DNA of 64,000 nucleotides from Flaveria trinervia (GCA_025506515.1 CM046452.1:41615874-41679873); one strand, 5' to 3'. Shown: positions 33,346-45,573, counted from the first letter of the stretch. The notes: generated from the sequence alone by a model not told the origin. Numbers and translations: made by a program.

Positions 33346-33485
33346 GTATGCGACTGGAGTGTGTATGCAGAGGAAGTCAAGCCTCAATTCCAAAATCATA
33401 CTCTTATGGCTCACATCAACAATGGACCATCTCCAATGCCTACTGAGGTAAAATCTAACCTTGTAGTGAAAAATGCATTAATGAA

Positions 33486-34192
33486 TTGCAAGGTTATAGG
33501 AAAAATAACCATAAAATGGCTGATAAAATCAAAGAAGAAAATGTAAAGTCAGAAATGATGAAGAGAGAAATAAAAAGATTTGAAAGCAAAATCAAATCTC
33601 TCATTTCTGACATAGGAAAACTGCATGGTGAGAAGTACAATCTTGCAGCTGAGAATGAGCTACTTACTGAAAAATTAGCTCCATCTAAGGCTCAACATTC
33701 AATGACTGAAGTGAAACTTAAAAAGTTTCAAATGTCTTCAGTCAAGCTGCAAGAAATGCGTGATTCCCAAAAGAATCCAAATGACATGTCTGGATTGGGT
33801 ATAAGTTATGTCCTCCACCATACAATGACAACTACACTGTCATGCCTGAGTCTGTCTTACTCACTAAAGCAATTGAAGCTAAAACTATAGAACCTAAATC
33901 TGTAGTAAAACAGGTGACCAATCCTCAAAACAAACCTGATGTTTATATTAAAACAAATAAGGATAAAATCAAGTTAGGTCACCCAATCAAAATCAAAAAG
34001 TACTTAGACAAGATAGTGAGTGTCATGAAACCATCAAGCCTTGTAAAAGCAATTGTCCCTTTTATAAAAGTCATACCCTCTGTGTTACAAGGTAAAAAGC
34101 AATACGTGAAGTTAGTGAAACCCACTGCTGACAGCAGTTCTGATAATGAGATCATATCTCAAAACAATTCAAGCAAATCAGAAAAGGTTTAA
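33486..34192 (+). pseudogene. Sirevirus D gag, coiled-coil and basic region
   Basis: A Lys/Glu-rich helical stretch (MKREIKRFESKIKSLISDIG, then EKYNLAAENELLTEKLA) with heptad-like Leu/Ile spacing predicts a coiled coil. After a frame change at about 33842 a basic stretch rich in KPSVVKQ and KIKLGHPIKIKK-type sequence follows to TAA at 34190-34192. An extended Gag with a coiled coil is a Sirevirus character and may mediate protein partnering. Confidence 0.7.
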
Positions 34193-34433
34193 CTACAAAA
34201 GAAACAAACAGGCTTACTGAGTTCAATACCTAAACTAGTGTCAGACCCTTAGTCTTCAAGATTAAGGCAGGGAGTTGGGTTTGATATCTGCAACAAGGAA
34301 CATGTTGACCAGTTTGAAAAGGAGGTAAGAAATGGGTTGAAAAAACAGAACAACCCAGAAAATCAAACAAAGGTAGTGTTCTGAAACAAACTACAAAAAG
34401 GGCTAATTCTGATTCATCCATAAAGAAAAGAAA

Positions 34434-34811
34434 GTGACTCATCAAAAGAAAGTATCAGTTGAGTCACACAAGGAAAAATCTAATTCAAGAAACAAACAAA
34501 TGTATTGTGACATTTGTGAAATGTTCAATCACAAGACAGATGAATGCTTTTTTAATCAATATTGTTCTATCTGTGACATGAACAATCATTCCACCAAAAA
34601 CTGCTATTTCAACAAGTATTGTTCAGTTTGTGACATGAACAATCACAATACATCTAATTGTTACTTCAATCAAAAGGGTTTGAGAATTCCCCAACATAAG
34701 CCCATCTCAAAATTATCCACTATTACACCTTTTGTCAGACCTCATTTTTATAATGATCAATCTAGGGCTTCTAGATCAACAAATGACAGGAACACTTTGA
34801 AGAAATTGTGA
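34434..34811 (+). pseudogene. Sirevirus D gag, three tandem CCHC knuckles
   Basis: Three zinc-knuckle-like units follow one another with exactly 19 residues from unit to unit. They are CDICEMFNHKTDEC, CSICDMNNHSTKNC and CSVCDMNNHNTSNC (residues 25-38, 44-57 and 63-76). All cysteines and histidines of the C-x2-C-x4-H-x4-C pattern are kept. Together with the knuckle at 33118 this gives four, more than the one or two usual in copia Gag. The similarity between units 2 and 3 suggests internal duplication. The role would be nucleic-acid binding. The surrounding frame is broken, so only the segment is intact. Confidence 0.75.
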
Positions 34812-34945
34812 AAGGGTCAAAGAAAACATCTTACAAACACAAACCTTACCTTCCAAAACAAAAACTTACATTTGATGATGAAAAACGGGGTAAATTTCTA
34901 CCAAGGAACACAGACCAACGATTTCATTACTCATCTTAATCTTCA

Positions 34946-36595
34946 GTGGATGTTGATGAGATGACTCACCCGATTCATTACAAAAATTCTCCCAGGACAC
35001 CTCCAACTAAACCACAATTTAGAGAGAAATACCAAGAAGTCATCATCATGAATAGGAACAAGAACCCAAGACCATCATGGCTTGGGTTCCTTATTCTAAT
35101 TAGTTCGTTTTGCTTGCAGGTTCATCCACACAGGTCTAATATCCTTTGCTACGTAGACAGTGGATGCTCCCGACATATGACTGGAGATCGTTCCCTCCTT
35201 CATGATTTCAAGCACATAAAAGAAACCACTGTGGCATTTGGTGAAGATTCAGAGGGTGGTAGAATTACAGGAGAAGGATCTGTGACAAATGGGATGCTGA
35301 GCTTTGATAGAGTGAACTACTGTGAACAGCTGAATTTCAATCTGCTAAGCGTGTCTCAGATCTGTGACAAGAAATATTCCACTCACTTTACAGACACTCA
35401 TTGCTACATTCTGATACCTGGATTTCAAATCTCTGAAGAATGGCTTGTCTTAAAGACTCCGAGGAAGAATAATACATATGTCTTAAACCTGTGTTCTGCA
35501 TCACCTAAAGAAGAAACATGTCTTTTGTCTAAAGCATCATTTGATGAGTCACAGCTTTGGCATAGATGTTTGGGGCATACAAACTTTAAAAATATGAACA
35601 AGTTGGTCAAAGGAAACCATGTCATTGGTCTTCCTCAAAAAGAATTTAATTTCATTGATCAATGTTCAGCGTGCCACAAAGGAAAACAACATAAATCGTC
35701 TCATGAAACCAAGCTTGTGAACCCTAACAATACTCCATTGAAGCTACTTCACATGGATCTATTTGGAACAACTCATGTAATGAGTATTGGAAAGAAACAA
35801 TATTGTTTAGTGATCATTGATGACTTTTCACGATTCACATGGGTGTTTTTTCTGCTTCATAAAAATGATACATCCCAAATAATATAAGAATTTATCACTA
35901 AAATTGAAAATTAACTTGATCTTAAGGTCAAAATAATAAGAAGTGATAATGGTACTGAGTTCAAAAATGAAAGTATGAGTTCTTTTTGTACAACCAAAGG
36001 CATTGCTCATCAATTCAGTGCTGCTAGAACTCCTCAACAAAATGGGGTAGCTGAAAGGCGAAATAGAACACTGATTGAAGTAGCAAGAATGATGCTAGCC
36101 AATGCTAAACTGCCAATAACCTTCTGGGCATAAGCAGTTAACACATCGTGCTTTGTACAAAATCGAACTCTGATTGTTAAAGAAAGTAACATGACACCTT
36201 ATGAACTGCTCTTTCATAGCAAACCATTTATTGGATTTCTCAAATCATTTGGTAGTCCTGTCTCAATATTAAACACCCGAGACTATTTGGGAAAATTTTC
36301 ATCCAAGTCTGAAGAAGGATTCTTTGTAGGTTATTATTCTGTTTCAAAGGATTATAGAGTGTTTAATCCTAGATTGAACATTATTGATGAATCAACAAAT
36401 GTTCAATTCAAGGAACATTCATTTCCCAACTCTACAAATGGTCCCGACTGGTTGATTGATATTGACACATTTACGAAGTCATTTGATCAATTTCACTTGT
36501 CTGATGCAGGAAATCTTCATTCAAATGATACTTCGTCAGCTGTAGACAGAAGAGATGATTTTCCCTTGATTCCTCCTATATTGGTGAACACATGA
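34946..36595 (+). pseudogene. Sirevirus D protease and integrase
   Basis: The first 313 codons are open. They hold the aspartic protease (YVDSGCSRHMTGD, Asp at about residue 71), the pre-integrase zinc domain (LWHRCLGHTNFKNMNKL, then CSACHKGK) and the start of the integrase core (HMDLFG, VIIDDFSRFTWVFF). Stops follow at 35885, near 35911 and near 36132. The remaining core residues are still legible: RSDNGTEFKNESM and TPQQNGVAERRNRTLIEVARMM. An open tail (36191-36595) holds the GFFVGYYSVSKDYRVFN region. All three catalytic acids are present, but the chain is interrupted. Confidence 0.9.
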
Positions 36596-37013
36596 ATGAA
36601 GTTGATCCCATCCGATAACCATCACAAAACCTTAGTGTTTCTACTAAAGGAGGCCCAAGCCTGGTACCTTCCCACTCAGATGATTTGTCAACTGAGATTA
36701 GAAATCAAAAACAGGCCTCTCCTCCAGTTGAAACACAAAGGACATCGAATGATGTAAGAAATCACAATCCTGCTGAAGCTCAAGCAGGAACTAAAACATA
36801 GTCTGAAAATCTTCATAATTCAACATCAGTACTAGATGAATGTGCCTCTGACCATAATGAACTGAATGTCTCCCATCTTGATGTGACCATTGCTAGTGAC
36901 TCAATTCCAACCACCAGAATACAGAAGAATCGTCCAGTTGAAACCATTATTGGTGAACTTAATGAAAGGGTGACTAGAAGCAAGTCAAGTATTGCAAACA
37001 TCTGTTTGTTCTC

Positions 37014-38558
37014 ATGCTTTCTATATCAAACAGTACCCAAAACATAAAAGTGGCACTTCAAGACAATAGCTGGATTGAAGCAATGCAGGAAAAATTGCTA
37101 CAATTCAAGAAACAAGAAGTATGGCAACTGGTAGATCTTCCCGAAGGACAATACCCTATCGGTACCAGATGGTTGTACAGGAACAAGACTAATGATAGAG
37201 GGATCGTCATCAGAAATAAAGCAAGATTAGTGGCGCAGGGATACACTCAAAAAGAAGGAATTGACTATGATGAAGTGTTTGCACCTATTGCCAGACTAGA
37301 AGCAATCAAAATCTTTCTAGCATATTCTGCATCCATGAAATTTACTATTTATCAAATGGATTTAAAGTGTGCCATTCTGTATGGAAAGATTGCTAAGGAA
37401 GTTTATGTGAGTCAACCACCCAGCTTTGAAGATCCAGATTTCCCTCATAGAGTTTACAAGCTTGACAAAGCTCTGTATGGTCTTCATCAAGCCCCAAGAA
37501 TGTGGTATGAGACTCTATTATCCTTTCTTCTTGAACATGGATATGAAAGAGGAAAGATTGATCAAACTCTCTTCAGAAGAACAAAAGGAAAAGATATGTT
37601 GTTAGTCCAGATCTATGTGGATGACATCATATTTGGCTCGACAAACAAGCAACTCTGCAAAGAATTTGAAGACCTTATGCACTCAAAGTTCTAAATGAGT
37701 GTTATGGGGGAACTCACCTTCTTTCTAAGGGTGCAAGTCCAACAGAAAGCAGATGGAATCTTCATCAATCAATCAAAATATGTAAAAACCATGTTGAAGA
37801 AATTTCACTTTGTTGACTGTCAGTCTATTAGAACTCCTATGGATACTAAAGTAAAGATTGGACCTGATCCTGAAGGCAAACCAGTGGATCGGACTCGCTA
37901 TCGATCAATGATCGGCTCACTTATGTGTCTAACAGCCAGTAGGCCTGACATAATGTTTGGTGTTTGTGTGTGTGCCAGATATCAAGCTGATCCAAAAGAA
38001 TCACATGTAAATGCAGTCAAGAGGATATTCAGGTAACTAAAGGGCAAACCAGCTCTTGGGTTATGGTATCCAAAGGAAGGAGAATTTAATCTCTATGCCT
38101 ACACAAACAGTGATTATGGAGGACGCAACTTCAACAGAAAATCCACCTCTGGAGGTTGTCAATTTCTTGGTCCCAGACTGGTATCTTGGCAATGCAAGAA
38201 GCAGACAAATGTATCTATGTCCACTGCAAAAGCTGAGTACATTGCTGCATCAGCATGTTGCTCTCAAGTACTCTGGATTCAAAACCAGATGCTTGATTAT
38301 GGTTTTAACTTCTTGCACACTCTAATTTCTATTCATAACACAACAGCTGTTTTTATAACTAATAATCCAATTCAACACTCAAAAACAAAACATATTGAGA
38401 TTAGATATCACTTTGTGAGAGAATGTGCTGAAAAAGGTTTAATCAAATTGATTCAAGTACCAACTGAAAATCAATTAGCTGATTTGTTTACTACGACATT
38501 TGAACCTGGTAGGTTTGAATTCCTGGTTCAGTCAATTGGCATGATTAATCTTGAGTAA
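37014..38558 (+). pseudogene. Sirevirus D reverse transcriptase and RNase H
   Basis: The RT is open from 37014 to a TAA at 37692-37694. It shows LLQFKKQEVWQLVDLP, ARLVAQGYTQKEGIDYDEVF, DLKCAILYG, KALYGLHQAPRMWYE and the catalytic VQIYVDDIIFGS with both Asp residues. The next stretch carries GIFINQSKYVKTML and RYRSMIGSLMCLTASRPDI. A stop at 38034-38036 and frame changes precede RNase H, which can be followed through KSTSGG, SMSTAKAEYIAASACCSQ and RECAEKGLIKLI to the stop TAA 38556-38558. A 26-bp direct repeat (38503-38528 and 38559-38584) spans the end of the gene. Confidence 0.9.
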
Positions 38559-39839
38559 AACCTGGTAGGTTTGAATTCCTGGTTCTGAAAACATCGAAAA
38601 CAATTAAAAACATTAGAAAACCACAAAAGAAATCAAGTTTGATAAAGAAAAGAATCTTTGGGAAATGATATAATTACAGTCATTATATCATTCACTGTGC
38701 TCAAATTTAAAAAATGCAAGACTGTCATGACTTACCAGATATTTTGGTAGGCTCAACTTGGAAGAGAAGATATATGAAGTGATAAACTAAAAATCTTATT
38801 TTATAGTGAAACACTCATCACAGAGTACAGGTATGTATTGGCTTATCTAAGTGCATGTATGTGTAGTAACCTAAACACACCAGGTAATGATACTTTATGA
38901 ATCTTTTTCACCTACATATGTTTAATCTTTGTTTTGCTGAGCAAAGACCTGATGAGACATGTACATAGTGTAGATCTCCTGACCCAAAAGATTCCTAATG
39001 AGGAACACATCCAAATTGGATGAATCTACAAAAGCAATTTATTCAAAGTGAATAAACAAAAGAATCCCAACATGTATCACCTTCCAAAGTGAAGTGAAAA
39101 GAATCCCAATGTGGATCATCATAAAAAGGATCAAAGTAAAAGAATCCCAATGAGGATCAGTGAAATTGAGTTCTCATAACTTAAGTGACCGGTAAGAAAA
39201 GTTGTGAAAAAGTTCTACCATGCATTGTATAAGGATGATTGATCATTCCATGCTTATGTGTGTGAGGTACATATTGAATAATTAATCAACCAAAAACATG
39301 ATAAAAATCACTTGCATCAAAATATCAACCTGGTATGAGTTTAAGAGGAAAAACATACCTTCAATCATCAAGTTCATATACATGTCCATTTAATCATAAA
39401 GGATGCACACGTGTAATGTAAGATTGATATGATCTCAACAAAAGATATAACTCTCTTCATCATTAATAGTCATAATAAAAATACTATAAAGTTTTTAACT
39501 CTTTAAAGTTTGTATCCACTGTGGATATAAACTTTAGGGGGAGTAATTTAAAACTTTGAGTAAGTCTATATTTTTAGTTACTAGCTTAAATTACTTTCAA
39601 AACAAAACAAAAAGAATTTGGGTGTTGTTGCAAAATGTTACACCATTGTATCTTAGATTATGCAGATTATTGGATGCATGAAAAGACCAAGATCAGTCAA
39701 AATTGGGAAACTTGTATCAATTGTGACATACAAGTCAATCCAAGCAAGAATTGACAACATCAACAGTCAACTTCATAAGAAAATTTAGTCAAGGGCAGTA
39801 CTTCATAATATGAAAAACCAAATCAGTCGCATTATCTTT
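38559..39839 (+). other. Sirevirus D post-pol spacer with internal purine tract
   Basis: There is no coding sequence. Between about 39060 and 39170 several copies of AAAAGAATCCCAA occur. At 39533-39545 a TTTAGGGGGAGTA purine tract resembles the polypurine tract used by copia elements, here far from the 3' LTR. It may be a relic of an ancestor in which the LTR followed pol directly. Multiple purine tracts are described for Sireviruses. Confidence 0.5.
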
Positions 39840-40606
39840 GATGAAGTTCAAAGCTAATGTAGGTAAGTGCATTGGTTAATGCGGGTGAAGGTAACCCATG
39901 CATATAACCAATGCAAATATCTCTTTAAATTCAAAGTGAAGAAGTAACTATGAATTTTATTCTACCGCATTTTTTACAGTGAGCAAATGCTGATTAAAAT
40001 TGAATAGCCGCATTTGCTACTGTAATCAAATGCTGAGGAACTTTGTTCAGCCGCATTTGCTACAGTAGTCAAATATTGGGGGAACTCTTTCATTCGCATT
40101 TGCTACAGTACATCTATGCTGATGTACATCTTTCATTCGCATTTGCTACAGTACACCAATGCTGATAAACATCTCCCTTTCGCAATTGCTACAGTCCAAT
40201 GCTGACCAAGTGGTCAAAAGCATTTGGTGCAGTTACACAAATGCTGATGGACTCTGATCTTTTCGCATTTGCTACAGTGCTCAATGCTGATGAAGTTAAC
40301 TCTTCCGCATTGAACATAGTTAACAAATGCGGATGACAGAAAATCAGAAGTAATAAAACCTCCGCATTTGCTACAGTGTCTAAATGCGGATGTCTTAAAA
40401 TCACAAGTTCAACTCTTCTGCATTTACAATAGTGAATGAATACGGATAGACAAAGTTCAGATTTTGTCTTCTGCATTTGCTACAGTTAACAAATGCGGAT
40501 GACCAAAAGAAAAAAAATTTCACTTCCACAGTTGCTACAGTTAACAAATACGGATGACCAAAAGACTTAAAATTTTCACTTTCGCATTCGCTACAGTGGT
40601 GACCGC
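39840..40606 (+). repeat. Inter-ORF CGCATTTGCTACAGT array of Sirevirus D
   Basis: About eleven units of CGCATTTGCTACAGT, each followed by an AAATGCTGATG or AAATGCGGATG half, occur every 40-60 bp. Examples begin near 40013, 40052, 40096, 40137, 40265, 40363 and 40473. The same half-sites (CATCCGCATT and AATGCGGATG) fill U3 of the LTRs of D (29689-29960 and 45655-45970). Each unit can fold into a short hairpin. Confidence 0.8.
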
Positions 40607-41285
40607 ATTTGTTCTTAAACTTGTAAAATCTTGTAAAAGCCATTATTTGACTATTTAAAGGAATTTAAATGGGTCATTTAATACTTTCCAAATTTGAGAG
40701 ACTTCATAGTGAGACGAGCGCAAACACATAGTACACCCACTTCGATCATATTCATCACAAACAATCAAAGATTTATGTGTGATTCTACTCAATCTGTTCT
40801 TGTTCTCGATTCTGAAACCACATTTGTTTCGGAAACAAGGTGAAATTTCCATTAAATTTTAATCAAGACCTAAGTTTCGGACTATTAAACCTAAATCAAA
40901 CAATGAACCGACTGATAAAGAAGAGCACAAAAACATGACTTATTGATGTAACATAATACACCTTTTTGATTTCATTGTGCATGCAAACCAACATAAATTC
41001 TTCTCATCATGAAAACCTTGATATTCATGATTGTTGTAAGAACAAAGCGTGATGAAAAATGAAAAATGTGTAACAAATCGATGAAACAAATCAATGAAAA
41101 ATGAAACAACATCTCATTAATGGTTCAAACATAGAAACTGTGATTGTTGAATAACAAATTCACCATTTTCTATGACAACAATGAAATAGTAATGAAAAAA
41201 CTCATCTTTGACCATTTAAAGTCAAACTGATAAATGATACACATAAGATTTCATAAAAAACTAACACACATGTCTCTTATGCAGA
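40607..41285 (+). promoter_or_regulatory. Probable ORF3 promoter and leader intron of Sirevirus D
   Basis: Directly after the repeat array there is a TATA-like CTATTTAAAG (40651-40660). Further on, CAAG/GTGAAA at about 40840 and a strong acceptor CTCTTATGCAG at about 41284 could bound a leader intron. The downstream exon would begin ATTACATGGAAAATTTC with an ATG at 41291. Position and order parallel the ORF3 promoters of copies A and C. The intron is an inference from splice-site wording only. Confidence 0.4.
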
Positions 41286-44200
41286 TTACATGGAAAATTT
41301 CTTGGAACAAGCTCCAATGTCAGCGGTTATTTAAACCCTGATGTGCCTGAAGCTGAAGGACTTAGAGTATGATCAGATTCTTATCTACCACAAGGGTAGC
41401 CTACGCTATCACTGTGAGACCCACCATCTATGAGAATCTCATCAGGTCCTTCTGGAACTCAGCTGAGGTAATTGAAGCTGATGGTGTTAGAACATTAACT
41501 AGGAGAATTGACAATGATCACACTCTGAGCATCATTGAAGACTCTGTTGGAAGATGCTTACAATTTGGTGATGATGCTAATGCACCTCTAGAGCTGGATG
41601 ATGATGATATAACCACATTCTTTGCAAAGATTGGCTATGAAGGAGGATATGAAGCAAAACAATTGTTAAAGGATTGGTTGATCTACCTTGTAGATTCCTA
41701 ATTCATATGTTTCAGAATTGCCTATCCAAGAGAAAGACAAGATGGAATGAAATTCCAGTCATCACATCCTCAACATTTGTGCTCTCTGCTCCAACAGACC
41801 ATTCAATATGTCTGCCTATGTTTTCAATGGCATGATTTCAAACATTCAAGAAGGGAGAAGATACTAGTTCTTGATGTATCCAAGATTTATTCAGTACCTG
41901 ATCAATGAATCATTCCCTAATGTTGCTAATGAGGGACCAATACTTGAAATTCCTCATTATGATGCAAGGTCTTACAAATACATTAAGAAGAGGGACCCAA
42001 GAAACTCTTACAGTAGGGCTCACTCTCCTCTTCTTCCATGGATGATTTAGAAGATAAATCAAGAAGTACAAGCACAAGAACAACCTGCTGCACCACCATC
42101 ACCACCACCATCACCACAACCAACACTACAACCATCACCACAACCAACACCACAACCATCACCACAAACAACACAATAACCTATACACAACCAACACCGC
42201 AACAACATCACAACCAACACCACAACCAACACCACAACCATCACCACAACCAACACCACAACCAACACCACAACCATCACCACAACCAACACCACAACCA
42301 TCACCACAAACAACACCACAACCACACCACAACCATCACCACAACCAACACCGCAACCAACATCACAACCAACACCACAACCAACACCACAACCATCTCC
42401 TCAACCAACATCACCACCTCATCAATCACCAATACTACCATTTCATCAATCACCAATACTACCATCTCATCACTCACCAATATCATCATACCAACCTTTG
42501 CCAACCTATGATTACCCTGCTGAAGGTGGAGACTCAACCAGTACTTCTAAAGTATCCAAATCATCTTCAGATGAGGAAGATAACCATGCTCAAGTGCCTG
42601 TCAAGAAAGCAACGTCTGAGAAAGATAACCATGCTCAAATTCCTGTCAAGAAAGCAATGTCTGAGACTGCTCCCTCAGAGAGCTTTGCTGAATCCAATGT
42701 GCACAGACCTGATGAAAAAGATGAATTGATCTCTGAGCTCCTAAAAAAGGTGGAAAGGATGGAAAGGATTTTAAATAGGAGAGCTAGAATCATTGATGAC
42801 AGGATTCTAGAGCTTGATGAAAAGGAGAATGAACTAAAAGGACTGAAAGAAAAGTATGATGCTGAAAGAAAAGAGAAAGAAAAAGAGATTGATTACTTGA
42901 AGGCTTCACTGAACCACTCAAGAGAAGAAGTGTGTGGACATGTTGACACTCTTGCCATTCAAACCATAGCAGTGGAAGAACAAGAGAACATTATTGAAGA
43001 ACAAGCTGAAATCATCTCTAGTCTTGAAAATGAGATTCAAAGCCAAAACAAAAGGATCTCTGAACTTGAGCTAATAATTGAGATTCAAAAAAGTGTTGTG
43101 CCTAATCAAATGAAAGATGAACAAGAAAAGGCTGATAATGATGCAAACAAGGATGTATCTCAGAATGAAGAACAAGAAGAAGATACAAGTCAAACAAAGC
43201 ATGAGGAACAAAGTCTAGAAATGGTGATTTATTCTGGAAAAACAAATGACTCTCACACTAAGAAAGCTGAATTTGAGGAACTAATAATTGTTTTAGACAG
43301 CTTTACATCTGAAGAATTCAGTGTAGATGACGATTTTTGGGAAATTGTAAACAATCAAAGAACTGATTCAGAGCCTATTGTATTCATTCCTAAATCTCCA
43401 GTTCCTTTGGAAAAAGAGTTGACCATACAAATTGTCCATGCTATGTCACTATCTAAAGAACATAAAGAAATAATAAAAGAAATGTATGAAAAAGAAAAAG
43501 AAAAGGAAAAATAATCAGAAAAAGAAAAGGAAAAGGAGAAAGAGGAAACTGAAGTCAATGATCAAGAACCAACCACACCTGAAAAGGTACCTCATGTGAT
43601 AGAAAAGGCTGAAACTTCATGCCCACAACTTCAAACATACTCAAGAAAAAGAAAATATCTAGCTGAAAAGGCTAAGGGTAAAAGACTAGTGGTTGAAGAA
43701 GAAAGTTTTAAGAAGCAAAAAGATGATCCCAGAAGTCTGGCAGCAATTGCTGAATTTCTTGAAGAACATGAGCAGGCTGAAGCTCAATTGAAGAAGCAAG
43801 CTGTTATCATTGATTTAGAAGAAGGAGAGATAGCAAGAGTTATGATACTACAAAGGATGTTAATATGGACAGTCCATTAAAACCTGAAAAACATGTTGAA
43901 GAAATGGTGTGAAAGGCTCAAACTGATGATTTAATGATAAAATCCATGTTTTGATCAATCATGGGTATGATCCAGATGAAGTCTTTAGGATGACCTATGA
44001 AGAAATGAAGGAAGAAGAAGAAAAAGTGAAAAAGCCGCTAGATCCTACTGTTGAAACTGAGTATGAGAAATTAGCACTTAAAAAGGATTCAGGACCAAAA
44101 GTGCCTCCAATGAAGTAATTAACTAAAACTGATTATGAAAGACCTTTTACAAGGAAGGTTCCTTTACCCAACTGTCATCTATGAAGAAATCATCCCCAAC

Positions 44201-45538
44201 ACCTGAACCATTATTTCCTTATCTTTATAGTATGTCAGATAAGGAAATGAAGGACTATCTCTCAAGCCAAGGGTTCACAAAAAGAAAGATTAGGAACATG
44301 AAAACCAACTCATTAAGGGCTGCAACTCTTCAAATGATAAATGAGAAGAAAGAAAGACTCAAGAGAACTAGAAGAAGAAATATTGAGCAAAAAGCCAATA
44401 TCTAGAGTATCTAATCAAGATATGATGCTAAATCAGAAAGATCAAGAACTATTGGCTCCTGTTCTCCACAAGTACCCCGAATGGTTTGTAGAACCATCTC
44501 AGTTTAAATTACAAGAAGGACTAACCACTACTGAGTTAATCAGAGGAGTGTCTACTCCCAAAGGCAAAGTTGATCAGAAGATAATTGCCTGGAAGTATGA
44601 CAGTATGTGGAACATGTTCATGATAAAAAGGATCTTAGGGCTAGTCCAATTTTTTACAGAGTACTCAGCTCTAGTAAATGCCCTGGAGATTCATGATTTA
44701 AAAGAACTAGCTCAACTGGAACTGATCAATCATGCAGCTATGTTCAGGGGATATGAGTTTGAAAACATACTTAAGATGTTCAAAAGAACTAACAATTTCA
44801 ACTCATTAATGACCATATGCATGAGAAAAGACAAAACCTTGTCAATCCCCTTGAAAAGAACAAGAAAATGCAAGCAGAAGAGGTTGTGTTCCCTGAGTTG
44901 AAGGTAAAGTCAACCGAATCATTGAAGTGGAAAGTAGTGTCTGGTACTCATTCCTCCACTCCCATCTCAAATATGTACTACGACGAGAAAACTTATGAGA
45001 TGGTGATTGAAAGGAAGGGGGAAGAAAGGAGGGAGCTGAAATAAGATTATTCAGTGGATATGAAGTAAGACTACTTGATGAATCATACATCCATTACATT
45101 CTTACCGGACACTTCAGGGAAATAAACAACAAATTGTGTGAACAAGACATGCACTTCTTTCTGAAATGCATCAAGTTGCTAAAACTGGCATATGATCGGA
45201 TAAGTGCTAAAAGAGACAAAAGAAAGAAGAAGAAAAACCACTACAACTTGGAATATTGTTAAACTTGAAGTGGATGTGGGGGGAGCTTACTGATTCATAG
45301 AGATGGTCTTTCTACAATCTCTATTTGGGAGCCTATTTCACTAAAAAAGTTACCAATGGAAGCCATCTACAACATGAGCAAAATGAAGATCCATATGCTA
45401 AGTAGAGACAGGATGTTAGAAGCAACTGATTTTGTGAACATGATCAAGGCTATTGTGGCTCCTACTAAAGCTGCATTCATATTACATCCAGAAGACCTAA
45501 CAGAATCCTCGCAATATCATTCACCTCCTAAACATTGA
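41286..45538 (+). pseudogene. Sirevirus D ORF3 (env-position ORF), decayed
   Basis: The N-terminal domain is legible at 41369-41701 (RVAYAITVRPTIYENLIRSF, then ITTFFAKIGYEGGYE). It corresponds in layout to the domain in copies A and C. A Pro/Ser/Gln/Thr-rich tract (42066-42480) follows, then a long open stretch to TAA 43512-43514. That stretch has strong coiled-coil character (LISELLKKVERMERIL, ELDEKENELKGLKEKYDAER). More charged fragments follow (43596-44400). Modules of W-x-Y-D type appear at IIAWKYDSMWNMFMIKR (near 44590) and MYYDEKTYEMVIER (near 44980). The end is about 45538, just before the polypurine tract. The function is unknown; a structural or envelope-like role has been suggested for the family, but I see no clear transmembrane anchor. 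Confidence 0.7.
42066..42405 (+). repeat. CAACCAACACCA minisatellite in ORF3 of D
   Basis: Six- and twelve-base units (CAACCA, ACACCACAACCA, TCACCA) repeat for about 340 bp. In the ORF3 frame at either edge they encode PQPSPQPTPQ. In the middle the frame slips to Thr/Asn/Ile-rich sequence, so indels inside the repeat have broken the reading frame. Confidence 0.85.
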
Positions 45539-45562
45539 AGAAAAACTGGTTGTATAATCCTT

Positions 45563-45570
45563 ATGGGGAG
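45563..45570 (+). other. Polypurine tract of Sirevirus D
   Basis: ATGGGGAG lies three bases before the TGTTGCACCC start of the 3' LTR. It is shorter than the internal tract at 39535. Confidence 0.7.
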
Positions 45571-45573
45571 TAT

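Noticed and set aside
39840..40606. Possible CRISPR array (regular CGCATTTGCTACAGT units with variable spacers)
   Set aside because: Unit spacing varies, units are degenerate, no cas genes exist, and the position is between pol and ORF3 of a plant retrotransposon.
42059..42537. Val/Met-rich minus-strand open frames resembling membrane proteins
   Set aside because: They are the antisense of the CAACCAACACCA minisatellite in ORF3 of Sirevirus D.
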